This document shows, in pieces, positions 1-11,899 of a stretch of 64,000 bases of DNA. Source of the DNA: Cenococcum geophilum 1.58 (taxonomy: Eukaryota > Ascomycota > Dothideomycetes > Gloniales > Gloniaceae). The DNA lies in contig KV748179.1 of assembly GCA_001692895.1 (NCBI GenBank), positions 2,170,001 through 2,234,000 on the forward strand, given 5' to 3'. Positions within the stretch are counted from its first letter, which is position 1; the number at the start of each line of letters is the position of its first letter. The translations under genes were made by a program, and so were the position numbers. Below the pieces are notes generated by a model, which searched no databases, was not told where the DNA came from, and saw only the letters and a list, made by a program, of their open reading frames with translations.

Positions 1-1608
1 ACATGCTCATGCTGAAAACCGTCTAGGAAGTACCACAGTTAGCGGGCACCCTGCCTCGGAATGGCGTAAACCAGGTGTCAGGGATGACGTACTGCGACAA
101 AGGTTCCTGGAAGGAAAAGTGTTGTTATGAAGGCCAATGTTTTCATCGCGGTGCTGTCCCGACTACTCGAAGCACTCATCTTGGCGTTTAGTCGATTGTC
201 TAATTGCGCAATGATGCTGTATAGCTAATGAGTGTTATTAGCGTCAACAATGTTCAATTCTTAAAGATTAATGAGAGATAGCATGAGACTCGGGGTAAAC
301 ATACCACACCGAAATCCGCCTCCGCCCGTTCCTTCGAGCCAATGTTGTAGCGTCTCAGTCCTCGTGCAGCCGAGCCCAGATACTCGATGCATTCCTTTAT
401 CTCCCTATGTTCACTCAGGTGACTAGGATCATTAGTTGTATCCATGTTACCGGCAACATCGTCAAGCATCTGCGCGAGAAAATCCACGTATTCGCAATGC
501 TAGTCCGATAATTCGCAATACCAAGTGATTTCGGTCATAAAAGTACTCATCTCGCCTGTCAGATTTCGCAGATTAACTCTCGTTTCTTTTATGGTCTTTT
601 CTCCAACTGGATCCTCATAAGCCCCCGCCATATGCAAACGGCCTGCACGGCTTGCCCCTAGTCGGTACTGGATGCTGTTATAGCTGTCGCCAAGATAGAA
701 GTAGCAGAATTTTTCAGTGCGATAAAGATGGTGCTGGAGCAGAATTGTGGGAAGCAGCATCGGCTGTGCAAGTAGTGATGGCACTGCTTTGATTAGATCG
801 AATATCTCTGCTGACGGGCATTTCGACCATAGAGGAAAATCAGCTCCGCCTTGAATCACCCCAGTCCCGAGTAGTAGACCGGTGACAACGCCGGTAGCGA
901 AGTCGCACGAGAGTGCGAGGCCGTAGTTGCCGACTTGGAATTTCTGAGGCGTTTTGACTACGATTCCTACAGAACTGTGAGAATCTATTCATAACCCGGA
1001 TTCTGAGCAAAGTAGTCTTTGCCCCACCTATCCTTCTCAATTTATTAGGCTCATTTTTGTCATACTCCTTAAAACGAGAGCAAAGACCATGCTCATTTGT
1101 TAGCGCCAGAAGCGTCACATGAGGAAGGTGAAACTCCTCTTCTATTCTTAAATACGACTCTCTGCTCATAGAGAGGCTCGGCGGGTGGTAGGATATTCGT
1201 TCGGATATAATAAGCCGGACTCCGCCTACTAGCTTCGCGTCATGACTCGGGGGTTCGGGGGGGGATATTTGCCCTTTTGCTGGAGCCACTCTTCGATGTC
1301 GAAATCATCCAACCGACCATATCGGGCGTTATCCGCTGATATGGAGCAGCCCTAAAGATTCATTAGCTGAGGCTTTGCAAATGGAAGCGTAGGACAACAG
1401 GCTGGGTACAGGCGAAAACTTCCAGGCTTCGATGTACTCGACCTCGTTTGGTGGAGTTGACCAGAGCAGATGGCGCAGAGCTCCAGAGCGCGAAGTCGAA
1501 AACATTGATTTCACACTCGTCCTTTTCAGGGGTTCGTTTCGTTTCCCATAAACTTTGCGGTCCTTCGCGAGTTGCGGGAATAGCGTGCCAAGGCATCTCA
1601 GCTAACAT
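1..1608 (-). pseudogene. Broken fungal membrane-anchored protein gene, 3' end outside window
   Basis: Reading on the minus strand, several exons join in one frame. One exon is 1351..1028 (acceptor TTTAG), then 966..305, 224..93, and 22..1 running off the window; introns 1027-967, 304-225 and 92-23 have GT-AG ends and keep phase. The 5' exon (somewhere in 1608-1352) is uncertain. The C-terminal part contains a hydrophobic stretch, MKTLAFITTLFLPGTFVA, like the first membrane segment of CorA-like fungal proteins of unknown function. Two lesions break the gene: an in-frame TAG at 502..500 where the surrounding reading (LSD-stop-HCEYVDFL) suggests a lost Trp, and a frame change at an 8-G run (1257-1264). 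The stop equals CpA to TpA on the plus strand, the RIP direction. The decayed retroelement F begins about 35 bp upstream of the first ATG, so a normal promoter is missing. I do not recognise a specific function. Confidence 0.6.
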
Positions 1609-1962
1609 CGCTTCTGGTTACAGTCGCCTGCAAAAGATCGTTTAAATATAAAGATAATATCTAATTTGATATAGTACTAAGCCTTACCTAATCCGTCTAA
1701 TGTTTTAATAGGATTGGGTATTAGTTCTAAATAGTAATAGTATTAAGTTCTTAATAGTTAATATTGTAGAAGTAAAGGCCTCCGTCGAGCTTCTTAATAA
1801 AGGTTATAAAAGTAACTGCTAGGGACAAGCCAGCTTAGATAAATTCTTTTAATAGGTTCTTATCTAGGTATTTACGTAAGATAATGAGCTTATTTTAAGA
1901 TATACTATATAGGGGCCTAAACACCGGCTACTTTCCTTCCTTAAGGGTAATCTTATCTTATA

Positions 1963-2069
1963 CGCCGTCGATATAGGCACTATAGTAAGCGAACCAACCA
2001 AATCGTCTAGATTTTTGATGTTTTGGTGTCCGCGCACGGGCCATAGCTCGTGGTAGTGCCTCGGCGGCG
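1963..2069. mobile_element. Small GC-rich insertion with imperfect inverted ends (MITE-like)
   Basis: About 107 bp that has no counterpart in the homologous part of element C. It begins CGCCGTCGATATAGGCACTA, and its end read on the other strand is CGCCGCCGAGGCACTACC, so the ends are imperfect inverted repeats of about 18 bp. The inside is GC-rich and not obviously C-to-T decayed, unlike the host sequence. The target duplication is unclear (TATA/ATA flanks). Confidence 0.45.
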
Positions 2070-2315
2070 CATATAATAGTTGTATAGTTGATATTTAGGT
2101 AGCTTATCGGCTTCTTTTAAAAGAAGACTTTTAAGGTACTTATAATATTCCTTAAGTACCTTTATAGTGGAATTAGTATACTTTTTTAGGGTAAGAGCTT
2201 TCTTAATATTAGCTATAGCAACTATAAAGATCTTATATTTAAGCCTTTAAGCTAGTAACGCTAACGGCGCGACTCCTATTATATAGATATCTATAGATAA
2301 GAAGGTAAGTTACTA

Positions 2316-2814
2316 CAGTGATGTTCACGACCAGCTTCACCCCCCTTTAGCGAGCGCTGCGAGATTTCAAATTCGCTACGCGCATCCAACCTCGCTTGAT
2401 TGCCACTAGCTGTACGTAGTACCTAGCGGCCACACGCAAGGACCTTTTTGGTTGCCCTGGAGAAACGCCTTAGTTGGCCAGGGGAATCAAATTAAAGACG
2501 TACGCTTCCTCTTCTCCCCCTTCTCCCCCGTAACTACGCCTCCCTTATGGCCGCCAAAACGCGAATACAACGCTGTCTCTGTAGAGAGGTTGATGAAATT
2601 TGGCAATATCATACGGGTGGAAACCTCATGATATCTGATGAAGATCACAACACTGCGGGATCGCGACGTTCTTGCAGCCAAGTATACGGCTTCGCTACAA
2701 TTACTATGTACAGCTGGCGGCAATCAAGCGAGATTGGATGCGCGTAGCGAATTTGAAATCTCGCAGCGCTCGCTAAANGGGGGGGGGGGGTGAAGCTGGT
2801 CGTGAACATCACTG
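2316..2814. mobile_element. 499-bp MITE with about 105-bp terminal inverted repeats
   Basis: The left end starts CAGTGATGTTCACGACC and the right end is its exact inverse (GGTCGTGAACATCACTG). The inverted repeats continue for about 105 bp with few mismatches, and the right one carries a longer G run with one undetermined base at 2778. Both ends are flanked by TA (2314-2315, 2815-2816), and the CAGTG terminus fits the Tc1/mariner/Fot1 group. No transposase is encoded; the short open frames inside are incidental. Base composition is balanced, in contrast to the RIP-decayed F fragment around it, so it probably arrived after RIP or escaped it by its size. Confidence 0.85.
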
Positions 2815-3141
2815 TAGCTAATAACTTCCTTTTAATTAGCTTCCTATTTTAGGGTATACGTAAGTTTAATTCTTAGGACGTATTTAGGTTTAGAAAAAGC
2901 TTTACTTCTCTCTATACTAGTTCCTTTAGTATATATAAGTTATAAGCTTAAACTTTTACTTATCTTTTATATGGTAACTATAGCTATAATCTAGTATAGG
3001 TTTAAGTTTATTTATAATTTAGGATAACTAAGGCATCCTAAGGTGGCTGCTTAAGGGTTATATAGTATTCTACGGTAGTAACAAAGAGCGTAATCGGTTA
3101 TTTATAGTCTAGATACTAGAGTCTTAGAGTTACTACATAAG

Positions 3142-3328
3142 TGTTATAGTGCTGCAATAAAGTAGACTAAATAACTACGTTGTGGTATAAAGAGGAGAAG
3201 AAGGTAGAGAGGGGGTATTGTATATAAATAGTAGGGCCAGCCGCTAAGGTGCTAGTAGTGGGCCAGCTAATAGTAGGAAATAGTATAAGATAGTATAAAA
3301 CAGTATGCGTCGGGTTAGTGCCGTAATA
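3142..3328 (-). repeat. 3' LTR of element E
   Basis: 187-bp copy matching 38196-38382 nearly base for base with C/T and G/A changes. It begins TGTTATAGTGCTGCAATAAA and ends CCGTAATA on the plus strand. Confidence 0.9.
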
Positions 3329-5219
3329 GTACTCTTCTCCCCTAGATGGTTTGGTCCCTAAACTAAATAAATAACTCTAAAATAGGCAGTATTTAGGGTC
3401 GCCTGTTTTTTACCGCAAGGATATTAGTTCCGCTTACCGCCCTTAACCGAGCTAATAGTGATTTTCTATACCGGGTATAGAAAATCCTAATTAGTTAGTT
3501 TAGTAAGTAAGGTTGGCAGAACTCTATACTACTACCCAAATTAGTCCGCGTAGCGTTTCTTAGCAAGAATCTGGCTAATTAGATAACTTTAACCGCTAGT
3601 CAAAGTTCTATAACATCTTAACCACCACAATTTTAATACGGTGGTCGGCTACGACCTTAGCGTGACTTTTCTTTATCTCGTGCCTAGTCTAGGGGTCCTA
3701 GCTTCTTAGGGTGTTGCTTATAAAAGCGCTATACAGCCTATTCGCAACCCTTTAGGTCTTCTTTTAGCTGCTAGGTTGTGTCCTTATAATATTTCCATTT
3801 AATCTTATAAGTTAGGCCTCGGGGGTCTTTATTATATACATTAAGGATTTTTTTAAACTCCTATTTGTCTTTTATATTACCGTTATTATCTCTCTTTACT
3901 ACTCGTCCTTGTATATTGCGGCGCTCTATAGTATTAATATTTGCTTAGCTAGGGATCTTTTTAGCAGCCTAGAGGCGGACCTTAAATGTATAGAAGGATT
4001 TATTTACTTAGATATAGTTTAGAAGGTCTACTACAACTGCCTTTTAGTATACTGCGAGTACGGGGTACAGGCCGTCCTATTTGTTGTCCCATTTCTTCTT
4101 AGGTCTATTTATCTTTATATTTTCTAAGCTAACTATAANNATATNNCCTTNNTNGAATAACNNNCTCTNNTCCCTANNGGTATTNGNNTTATNTTNNTAG
4201 CNTTNCTATNAAATCNNNGCTAGGGCCTTAAGCTATATTAATATCCGCTTAAAGCGGTTGGCCACAGAGTCTACGTAAAAGAACTCCTTCTTTACTTATA
4301 CTAATAGTGTTAGTAGGCGGGGGCCAGCAGGCTTAATTCTAAGGTAAAGGTTAAAGCTATAGTTTGCAAAAAACGGGGAGATGCCTGTACTCTTATTAAC
4401 TTAGTTATTTATAGCAAACTTAGCGAGCGGTAGGTAGTTAACCTAGTTATTCTATATAAAGCTAACAAAAGTACAAAGGTACTTATTTATGGCAGCATTA
4501 ATAATTTCGGTTTAGCCGTCTATTTCTAGGTACTAGGCTAAGCTTAGTCTTAAGGTTATCTTAAGGCGTTTACTTAGTTGTCGCTAGAAGTCGCTAATAA
4601 ATTATATACCGTAATCAGAGATAATCGTGCTTAGTATACTGTAGAGCTTATATACGTTGTTAACAAAGCCATTAACTAGCTCCTCTATTAAGAGTCCTAT
4701 TACTAGAATAAGGTGTTATATTTTAGTTAGGCGGTCTATAATAATAAGAATATATTTATATACCTTACTATGGCGTTAGCATACCGGCAGCGTTATAATA
4801 TAGTTAATTAAAATATCGGTCTATAGGCGAGCGGGTAGTTCTAGTAGTTTTAAAAAACCGGGTAGGGTAGAACGGGGGGTCTTAGTGCGAAAGTATAGGG
4901 CATAGTCTTTAACGAAGGTAGCTGTAAATTAGGAGATTCCTAGCCACTAGTATATTTAGTTTAAGAGGTTAAGGGTCTTAACCTAGCCGGGGTAACTAGC
5001 GGGGCTACTACTGTAAGAGTAATAGATAACTTCTAGGTAGAGGTCTAGGGCGTTAGGGACGAAGAGATGTTAGCGGAAGTAGGTCTATTTATTAACGATA
5101 CTATATTCTAATTTATCGTAATAAAGTAATTTCCTAATCTTCTTTAGCTAACGGCGAGCTTTCCGGTTATGTAGGGCCGCTACTATATCTTTTATAAATT
5201 CGTTCTCTTAGTATCCTAA
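3329..5219 (-). pseudogene. Element E integrase and chromodomain, decayed
   Basis: On the minus strand from about 5214 down, the frame shows a Gypsy integrase with many stops: a zinc-binding region with GHPG-like remains (about 4990-4950), a core with IIIDRLTK (about 4730), the DYGxxFISDF segment (about 4625-4573) corresponding to the second catalytic Asp, and the EIDG-TEIINAAIKKYL segment of the Glu region (about 4530-4490). A chromodomain-like stretch with the sense GLTYKIKWKYYKDTT lies near 3850-3720. Positions about 4139-4220 contain many undetermined bases. The upstream half of pol continues at 23205. Confidence 0.75.
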
Positions 5220-5299
5220 TATCACGGAGTGAGTATAAGCGGAGCGTCTCCGGGCACATTCATCCCATATATTCAAGATTAGTAAGCGCTTACTAAGTC

Positions 5300-7308
5300 C
5301 CGCACGGGCCACTATCGCGAACTTGATTTAAATAACAAAGCACTATTTACATATATAATACTCCAATATTTGGCCGTCTATTTTAATAGGATCTTTTCCC
5401 TTTTTATTACCACGCGTTTACTTGGCCTTGGGGGACCTAATAGCAAGTACACTAGCTTTATAAACCTCATGCGCGTCTGCAGAAGCTCCCTATCGCCATT
5501 GCTTTAATTTTAACAGAATGCTAACCTCTTTTTACTTAGGATTAACAACCTCTTTTAGCTTAGGACCACTAGGATCCTTATTAGTATTACTTAAGATTAA
5601 TATAAAATTACCATAAGCTAATTAAGTATAGGTCCTTCGAGCTCTAGTACGCGCCGCTCTGCCAAATTAATAAAATAGGAGAGATGGCGGCTCTTAATAA
5701 TTATTAAGTGCCGAATAGTTCGCGATAGGCTCCTTCTCACTAATATTTTGGTAAGGGTCGTCCAATATAGTACCGTGGAGTACTTCCGCGTTATTAAGCC
5801 ACAAGTCGTCGTCGTCCTCCGCTTCTAAAATAACTACCTCGTCCTTTAACCCCCCTAAAACTTTGTTATATAGCACCAACGGTTTATTAAACGGTTATTA
5901 CTCATCCTCCTTAATATCTATATCTACTTCGTCGGCTAGCTCTTTATTTTAGATTAGAAATTAGCTAAGATTTATACCGCCGCTTGGTACCTGCTCCTTC
6001 TACTTCCGGGCCTCCTCCTACCTTTCCTTTTAAAGCTCTTGCATAGTAACGTCGGCAGCATATTTAGCAATCTTAGCACTTATTTTACCCCGCTAGTTAG
6101 CCTTACTATATTTCTTTTTAGGTAGTGGCTGCTAGTAAGCCTTTAGAGGAACCTTAAATAGTGCGCCCTTAGGTAGCAATCGAAGCTCTATCTATCTAGT
6201 TAAAATAGCTACTTAGGCCACCTTAAAGTCTTCAAATTTATTGGCAAGCTCGCTTATTTCTTTAGTAGGAAGGTCCTTAATAATATTAAGGAGGCGGAGA
6301 ACCGATAGCCAGATCCTAGTAAGAGCCTCTAGGTACCCTAGCAGTAGGTCACCCCGGAACGCCATATCCTTAATATATCGCGGCTGCCAATCTAGAGCGG
6401 TAATTAGCTTCGTTGCGATACACTAGCGAGGGTAGATTAAAGCCGGCAATATAGGAAGTTTTTATATTAAGCACCGAATAAGTATATAGCGATAGGGGAG
6501 GCTATATTGATAGGGGTCCTCGTAGTTGTAGTCGTCCTACTTCTACTCCTAATCGGCCTACTCCTGCTTTTCCTTATTTGTTAAAGCTCTTACGCTATAT
6601 ATAGAATTAAAGATTCGCTTAAGCGCATAGTAAGTTACTATACCGTTAATTTGCGTAAAGTAGTGCTAAAAAAGATCTAGGGTAATAATTTAGGGGAGAG
6701 ACATTTCGGACGTATATTTGGATTTAATTAACTCCTTATATAATATTAAAATCTACTTCTTTAGCTTAATTATGGTATCCTTAAGGCTTAATTAATAATT
6801 AGTAAAGCATTTTAATCCTCTGTTAATACCCTTACCTTATTAGCTTACTATTATACCTAAATTTAGAAGGTATTTAGTAAGGGAGTAAGCGGTTAAGGAA
6901 AAGTTGACGTTAAAATAAGGTTTTTAAGCCGGGGAACAGAATGTCACTACGAGATATTTGGATAAGCTTTACTATAAGCCGGCCTATAGTAAAGCTTATC
7001 TAAATACCTTATAGCGACATTCTATTCCCTAGCTTACTAAAACTTACCTAATATAATAGGTAATTATCTAGCTCTCCTTTTTAACGTATATAGTCTAAAA
7101 CTACACCTTATTATATAGGTGTAGCTTATCTAGGACTGCCTTTTAATTGGCTTTAAGCTCTGCTACCGTTTTAGATTTTAGGTAGGGCTAAAATAGTTCC
7201 TTTACTACCGTCCTTTCTTCCGCTAAGTAGCCATACGGCCTTTTAGCCTTTATCTAGATCCCCTTATTAATCCGCTTCTTTATTACCTTCGCGGCGTGCC
7301 ACTGGTAG
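5300..7308 (-). pseudogene. MULE D transposase, C-terminal part and downstream coding remains
   Basis: Joined to 15345 across the TACTA duplication, the minus-strand frame continues with YYQWHAAKVIKKRINKG, matching the (C/D)-W-H-A-x-K-A-I block found after the DDE core of MULE transposases (C replaced here). Further down, a long readable region includes TALDWQPRYIKDMAFRGDL (about 6410) and the acidic segment around LEAEDDDDLWLNNAEVLHG (about 5830-5770). The downstream portion is not recognisable as a known domain. Stops are frequent but fewer than in the LTR elements. Confidence 0.6.
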
Positions 7309-7313
7309 TACTA

Positions 7314-7739
7314 TGTAACGGAACCTTGTAGTAAGAGCTACGATGGGTTCTGTCAATGGGCTAGGTGTATAGGAAATGCAAAGACAGTAGTCAACAACGT
7401 AATAACAACTGGTGGAGTAGTTGCCCAACAGATTAACTCTAATTATATTCTAAGAATCACTATAAGGAAAGAACTATCTAGGTAGGGACTAAGGGTCCTT
7501 AAATACACAACTGTACTCCTATGAAATCCTTCTTATACGTAATGTACGCCTTATATATAAGGTACGTAAGTTCCTTTTATTCCTCTCGTTTAATGCGTAG
7601 CATATTATATAACCTTAGTTACTATTCCTTATTATATAGTTCTACTGGTTCTATCCTAGACTATACTTAAATTAATTAACTAGCTTCTTCCGACTCCTCT
7701 CCTAGTAGTTATAGTATTATACTTAAAGCGTCCGTAATA
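7314..7739 (-). repeat. 3' LTR of Gypsy A
   Basis: 426 bp, starts TGTAACGGAACC and ends GTAATA (the final CA became TA). Nearly identical to 14919-15344, 29553-29978 and 37154-37579, with differences mostly C/T or G/A. Confidence 0.9.
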
Positions 7740-10700
7740 CCATCTCCCTCCTTTCTATCTTTGTCCTTAAAGATTCAAAATATCTCTAAGTTATTTACTA
7801 GAGGTATAATATCCGTCTAATCAATTTGGTTAATATTATTACTTATTATACCTAAAGCAATTTCTTCTTTATACGCCCAACGTCGTGCCCACACTGTTAC
7901 TGCGATATTATCTCTTAGTAAGATTATACCGTCGCCGTGTTCTTATTATGCGAAAAAGGGGTTAGTTTGCGTTACGCTGGCGAATCCTTCTTTATAATAA
8001 CCGTCCTCTTACTTAGAGTACACTAAAGCGAATATTCGCTTGTCCTATAACGTTCGTTCTACCTCTAATACTAAGTATACGCGACCTATTACTCTTAATA
8101 GTCGTCTAGCTCCTTAATTGATTTATTTTAGGGTCTTATGTTTAATCTACTACTGCGCGGCTAGATAGTAAACTGTCTTAAGCCCTTACTAAGTTAGAAC
8201 GTTCTCGTAATGCGGAATAGAAGGCCCTGGATGCTTATATCGCGGCATCTACTTAATTACTTTGTCTTAAGAAGGTTTGTAAGAAGGTTTATTTTAAGGA
8301 GTAGAAGCTTATAGAATAAGGTCTTTAGGAACTAGGTAATAAGAGAGCTAACTCTCCTTCTATGGTAAAGGGAACAACTCTAAGTAGTTTAGCAGTCGCT
8401 CTTCCTAGGTCCCCCTTAGGTGACTTATTTTTTAACGATTCTTCTTTATTGATATTACCTGACCTATTTTCTTCTAATACTCCTGTACCTTTCCTATAGC
8501 ATTCTTTAAATTTTCTAGTAGCTCCTAGGTAGTCTTAGTATAGCCTATCCACTTAACCTTATACTATATTTTATTATCGACGTCCTTATAACTAATAATC
8601 CTTAAAACTTGCCATTTATCTTCTTCCTAACCTCTATACGTATCTACTTTATAAACTAGTAGCTTAATATTCCTATATGCTGGCTCTAGTATTGCGATAT
8701 GCTATATAGGGTAGATCTTTATTTTAGCTGGTAGGTTTAACTTAAACGTAACTAGTAAAATCCTCTATATAATTTTAAAAGGTCCTAGTCTAACATAGTC
8801 CAACTTCTTGCTTAGTTGTTAACTTTTAAAATTTTTATATAGTAACCATACTCTATCTCCCTCCTTAAGATCTGGTCCCTTAGATCTCTTAGTATTATAG
8901 TATTTCTTTATTCTTTCTTATACCACTTTAGCTGTTTCTATGAGGTTTACATAAAGATTTATTAACGTCTTTATTCTTTTTTTAGCTGTGCTACTCGTTT
9001 TCTTCGCTTATTTTAGTAATAACGATATTCTTAGCTTATATCTATAATTTGCCTTAAATAGTAACGTACCCATTCCTTTTTATGGTGTTGTATTATATAC
9101 AAACTATATAACTAGTAATAGCGATACCCAATTATTCTGTGCGTAATTAACGTAATGCCTTAGATACTGTTCTAGTGTCTAGTTTAATCTTTCCGTTTAA
9201 CTATCTGTCTATAGATAATATGCGGTAGAAGTTACTGCTTAAACTCCTTGCTCCACTAAGAATACCTCCTAAAATACTGCTATAAATCTTAGATCTCTAT
9301 CCGATATAATTTTACTTAGTGCTCTATGTCTTATAAATACTTCTTTAATATAGATTCTAGCGATATCTTCCGCTAAGATTTCTTCTGTATATGCTATAAA
9401 GTATCCCCACTTATAAGCTTATCTACTATTACTAAGATTACGTTATAATCTTGTCCGGTAATAGGATCTCTTAACTTTAGTAACTTAATAATAAAGTCCC
9501 ATAATATAACCTCCCATGGTCTCTCTGGTATTTTAATAGGTTGTAGCCCTCTATACGGCTTATACCTTATTAATTTATTCCTTTAGTAATCTAAACACTC
9601 CTTAGTGACCTTTTTAGCTATCCTTTAGATTCCGTTAATAATATACTCCTCTTAGAGTCTTATTACTAAGCCCGTAGCTCCGTTGTGTCCTTAAGTTAGT
9701 CCCTTATAGAAATCCTCTATAAACTACTCTACTATGCTTTTTAGGATATACTTTACTTCTTAATTTTTATATATATCTGACTATAGATCTTCTAGCTATA
9801 CCTCTAGAATTCTCTATACCTAAAAGCTTTTTAGTATCTTATAGACTTTCTCTAACTTATCCTCTTAAGTTACTATAATTTTTGGATAATTATACCTAAT
9901 CAGTCTATCTATATCTTTTTGCAGTAAAGCCCCTAATGGCTTTTTATCGTTCTATAGTTTAGCCTTCCAACTTAGCGTATTGGCTTGCGTATTGTCTATA
10001 CCCTTAGTATACTAAATCTTAAAATGGTATTCTATAAGTATCTCTGCCTATTTAACCTATCTTTAGTTAAGTTCCTTTATTGTTAGGAATCCTATTAGGT
10101 TTTTATAATCTATTTTAAATATAAATAGTTTTTCTATGCCTTATAAGAATGCTCTCTATTTCTTTAGTACTATAACTATACTTAACAACTCCTTATTATA
10201 GATGTTATAGTTTAACTCTAGTAGTATTATCTTCCGACTATAATATGCTACTAGATGCTATCTATCTGGATACCTTTATATAAAATATACTCCTAGTATA
10301 AAGTCTAATATATCTGTATCTATAACCGTCTCTAGTCCTAATTAATAGATCTTAAAAACTAGCTCCTAGGTAAATAACTCTTTAACTTTCTTAAAGAGTC
10401 CTTACTATTCCTCTCCCTATGCCTATAGTTCTTCTTTCTTTGTTAATTATATAAATAGTTTAATATCCTTTAACTATTGCGCTATAAACCTTCTATAGTA
10501 ATTATAAAACCCTAAAAACGATCTTAACTACGTAATATTCTCCGGTTCTTGCCAATTTACTATAGCCTTAATTTTCTTTAGATCTATACTAAGTTGGCCT
10601 AGTTTAATAATAAATCTAACGAAATCGGTCTTCCTGGTAAAGAACTCGCATTTTTTAATTACTACTAGCATCTATTCTTCCTATAGTCTCCTTAAAACCC

Positions 10701-11899
10701 ATTTAACGTATTCTCCGTGTTCTTCCTTGTTTATTAAGTAGATAATAATATTATTAAGGTATACCATAACAAATTCATCTAAGTGTTCTCCTAATATATT
10801 ATTAATACGCTTCTAAAACGTTACTAGTGCGTTTATAAGCCTAAATTGCATAACTAATAGTTTATATAGTCCTTCCTTTAACCTAAAGGCTGCCTTCTAT
10901 TTATTGCCTTCCTTAATTCTAATCTAATAGTATGCCTATCTTAGATCTATCTTTATAAAGATTTACGCATTACCTATCCTGTCTTAGATTTCGCTAATTA
11001 AGAGTAAAGAATACCTATCCTTTTTAGTAATGCTATTTAACTGTCTATAGTTAATACACAGCCTTAGTTTGCTATTCTTCTTTAGTATAAACAGTACTAA
11101 ATAACCCGCTAATAACTGCGATAGTCTAATGTATTCCTTTTATAAGTTTTCTTAAATAAACTCCTTTAATGCTCTACCTTCCTCTTTAGTAAGCTTATAG
11201 ATTAAAAAGAACCTTAAACTTATTCCTAGTTCTAATTCTATTTTATAGTCCTATACTGCATATTCTAATAGCTTTTTACTCTTAGATAACCATAGTTTCT
11301 TGCCATATTTATAGTATCTCTTTAGTATATAGCTTAGCCCTTTTTCTATTTCCTCGTAGGTCGCTCCTACTTAGTACTATACCATCTTAGCTTATTATCG
11401 CATCTTATAGCGTTAAGTATCCTTAATATTAACCTAACCTATAATCCAATTAATCTTTAGATTATATTCCTGTAACTAAGGCATTCCTAATACTGCCTTA
11501 TCGTTCCCTAATGGTAATATATTAAAAGACATCTTAATCTATCTCCCTTTAATGGTTAGCTAAATAGGTCCTATTTTAAGATTAATAATGCCTCCTCCGT
11601 AGGCTATCGGATTTCCTAAAATTATCACTAATAGGTAAAAACGTTCCTTCTGTCTGTATAATAATCCCATTCTTTTAACTACTATTAGCAAAATATAGTT
11701 CCTTATTACCCCACTATCTATTACCGCCTTAAACTATTAATCTTGCCATTTAACTTGTAAATTTAGGTATTATCCTTAAATTCCTTTAAGGGTCTAAGGC
11801 TCTATTACTAGCTCCCTCTAGTTCTATAGGCCTCCACTTTTCCTAACTACTAGCTGCTAGATCCTATTTATACTTAGTTTAACTTAGGCTAATACTTAG

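Larger units (their letters stand above)
1645..3141 (-). mobile_element. Gypsy fragment F, left part (decayed RT region)
   Basis: AT-rich, stop-riddled sequence that matches the reverse transcriptase region of element C (about 20200-21300) along its length, for example the segments near 1710-1960 versus 20290-20520. It contains two later insertions (1963-2069 and 2316-2814). At 3141 it is interrupted by element E and resumes at 38383: the rejoined sequence around ACTAC-GTAAG-TAATA matches C near 21275. No LTR of F is visible, and it starts abruptly at about 1645, so it is an internal fragment truncated on both sides. Orientation is that of C (minus). Confidence 0.75.

Noticed and set aside
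4139..4220. Cluster of undetermined bases as a biological feature
   Set aside because: Ambiguity codes from collapsed or poorly resolved repeat copies; an assembly matter.
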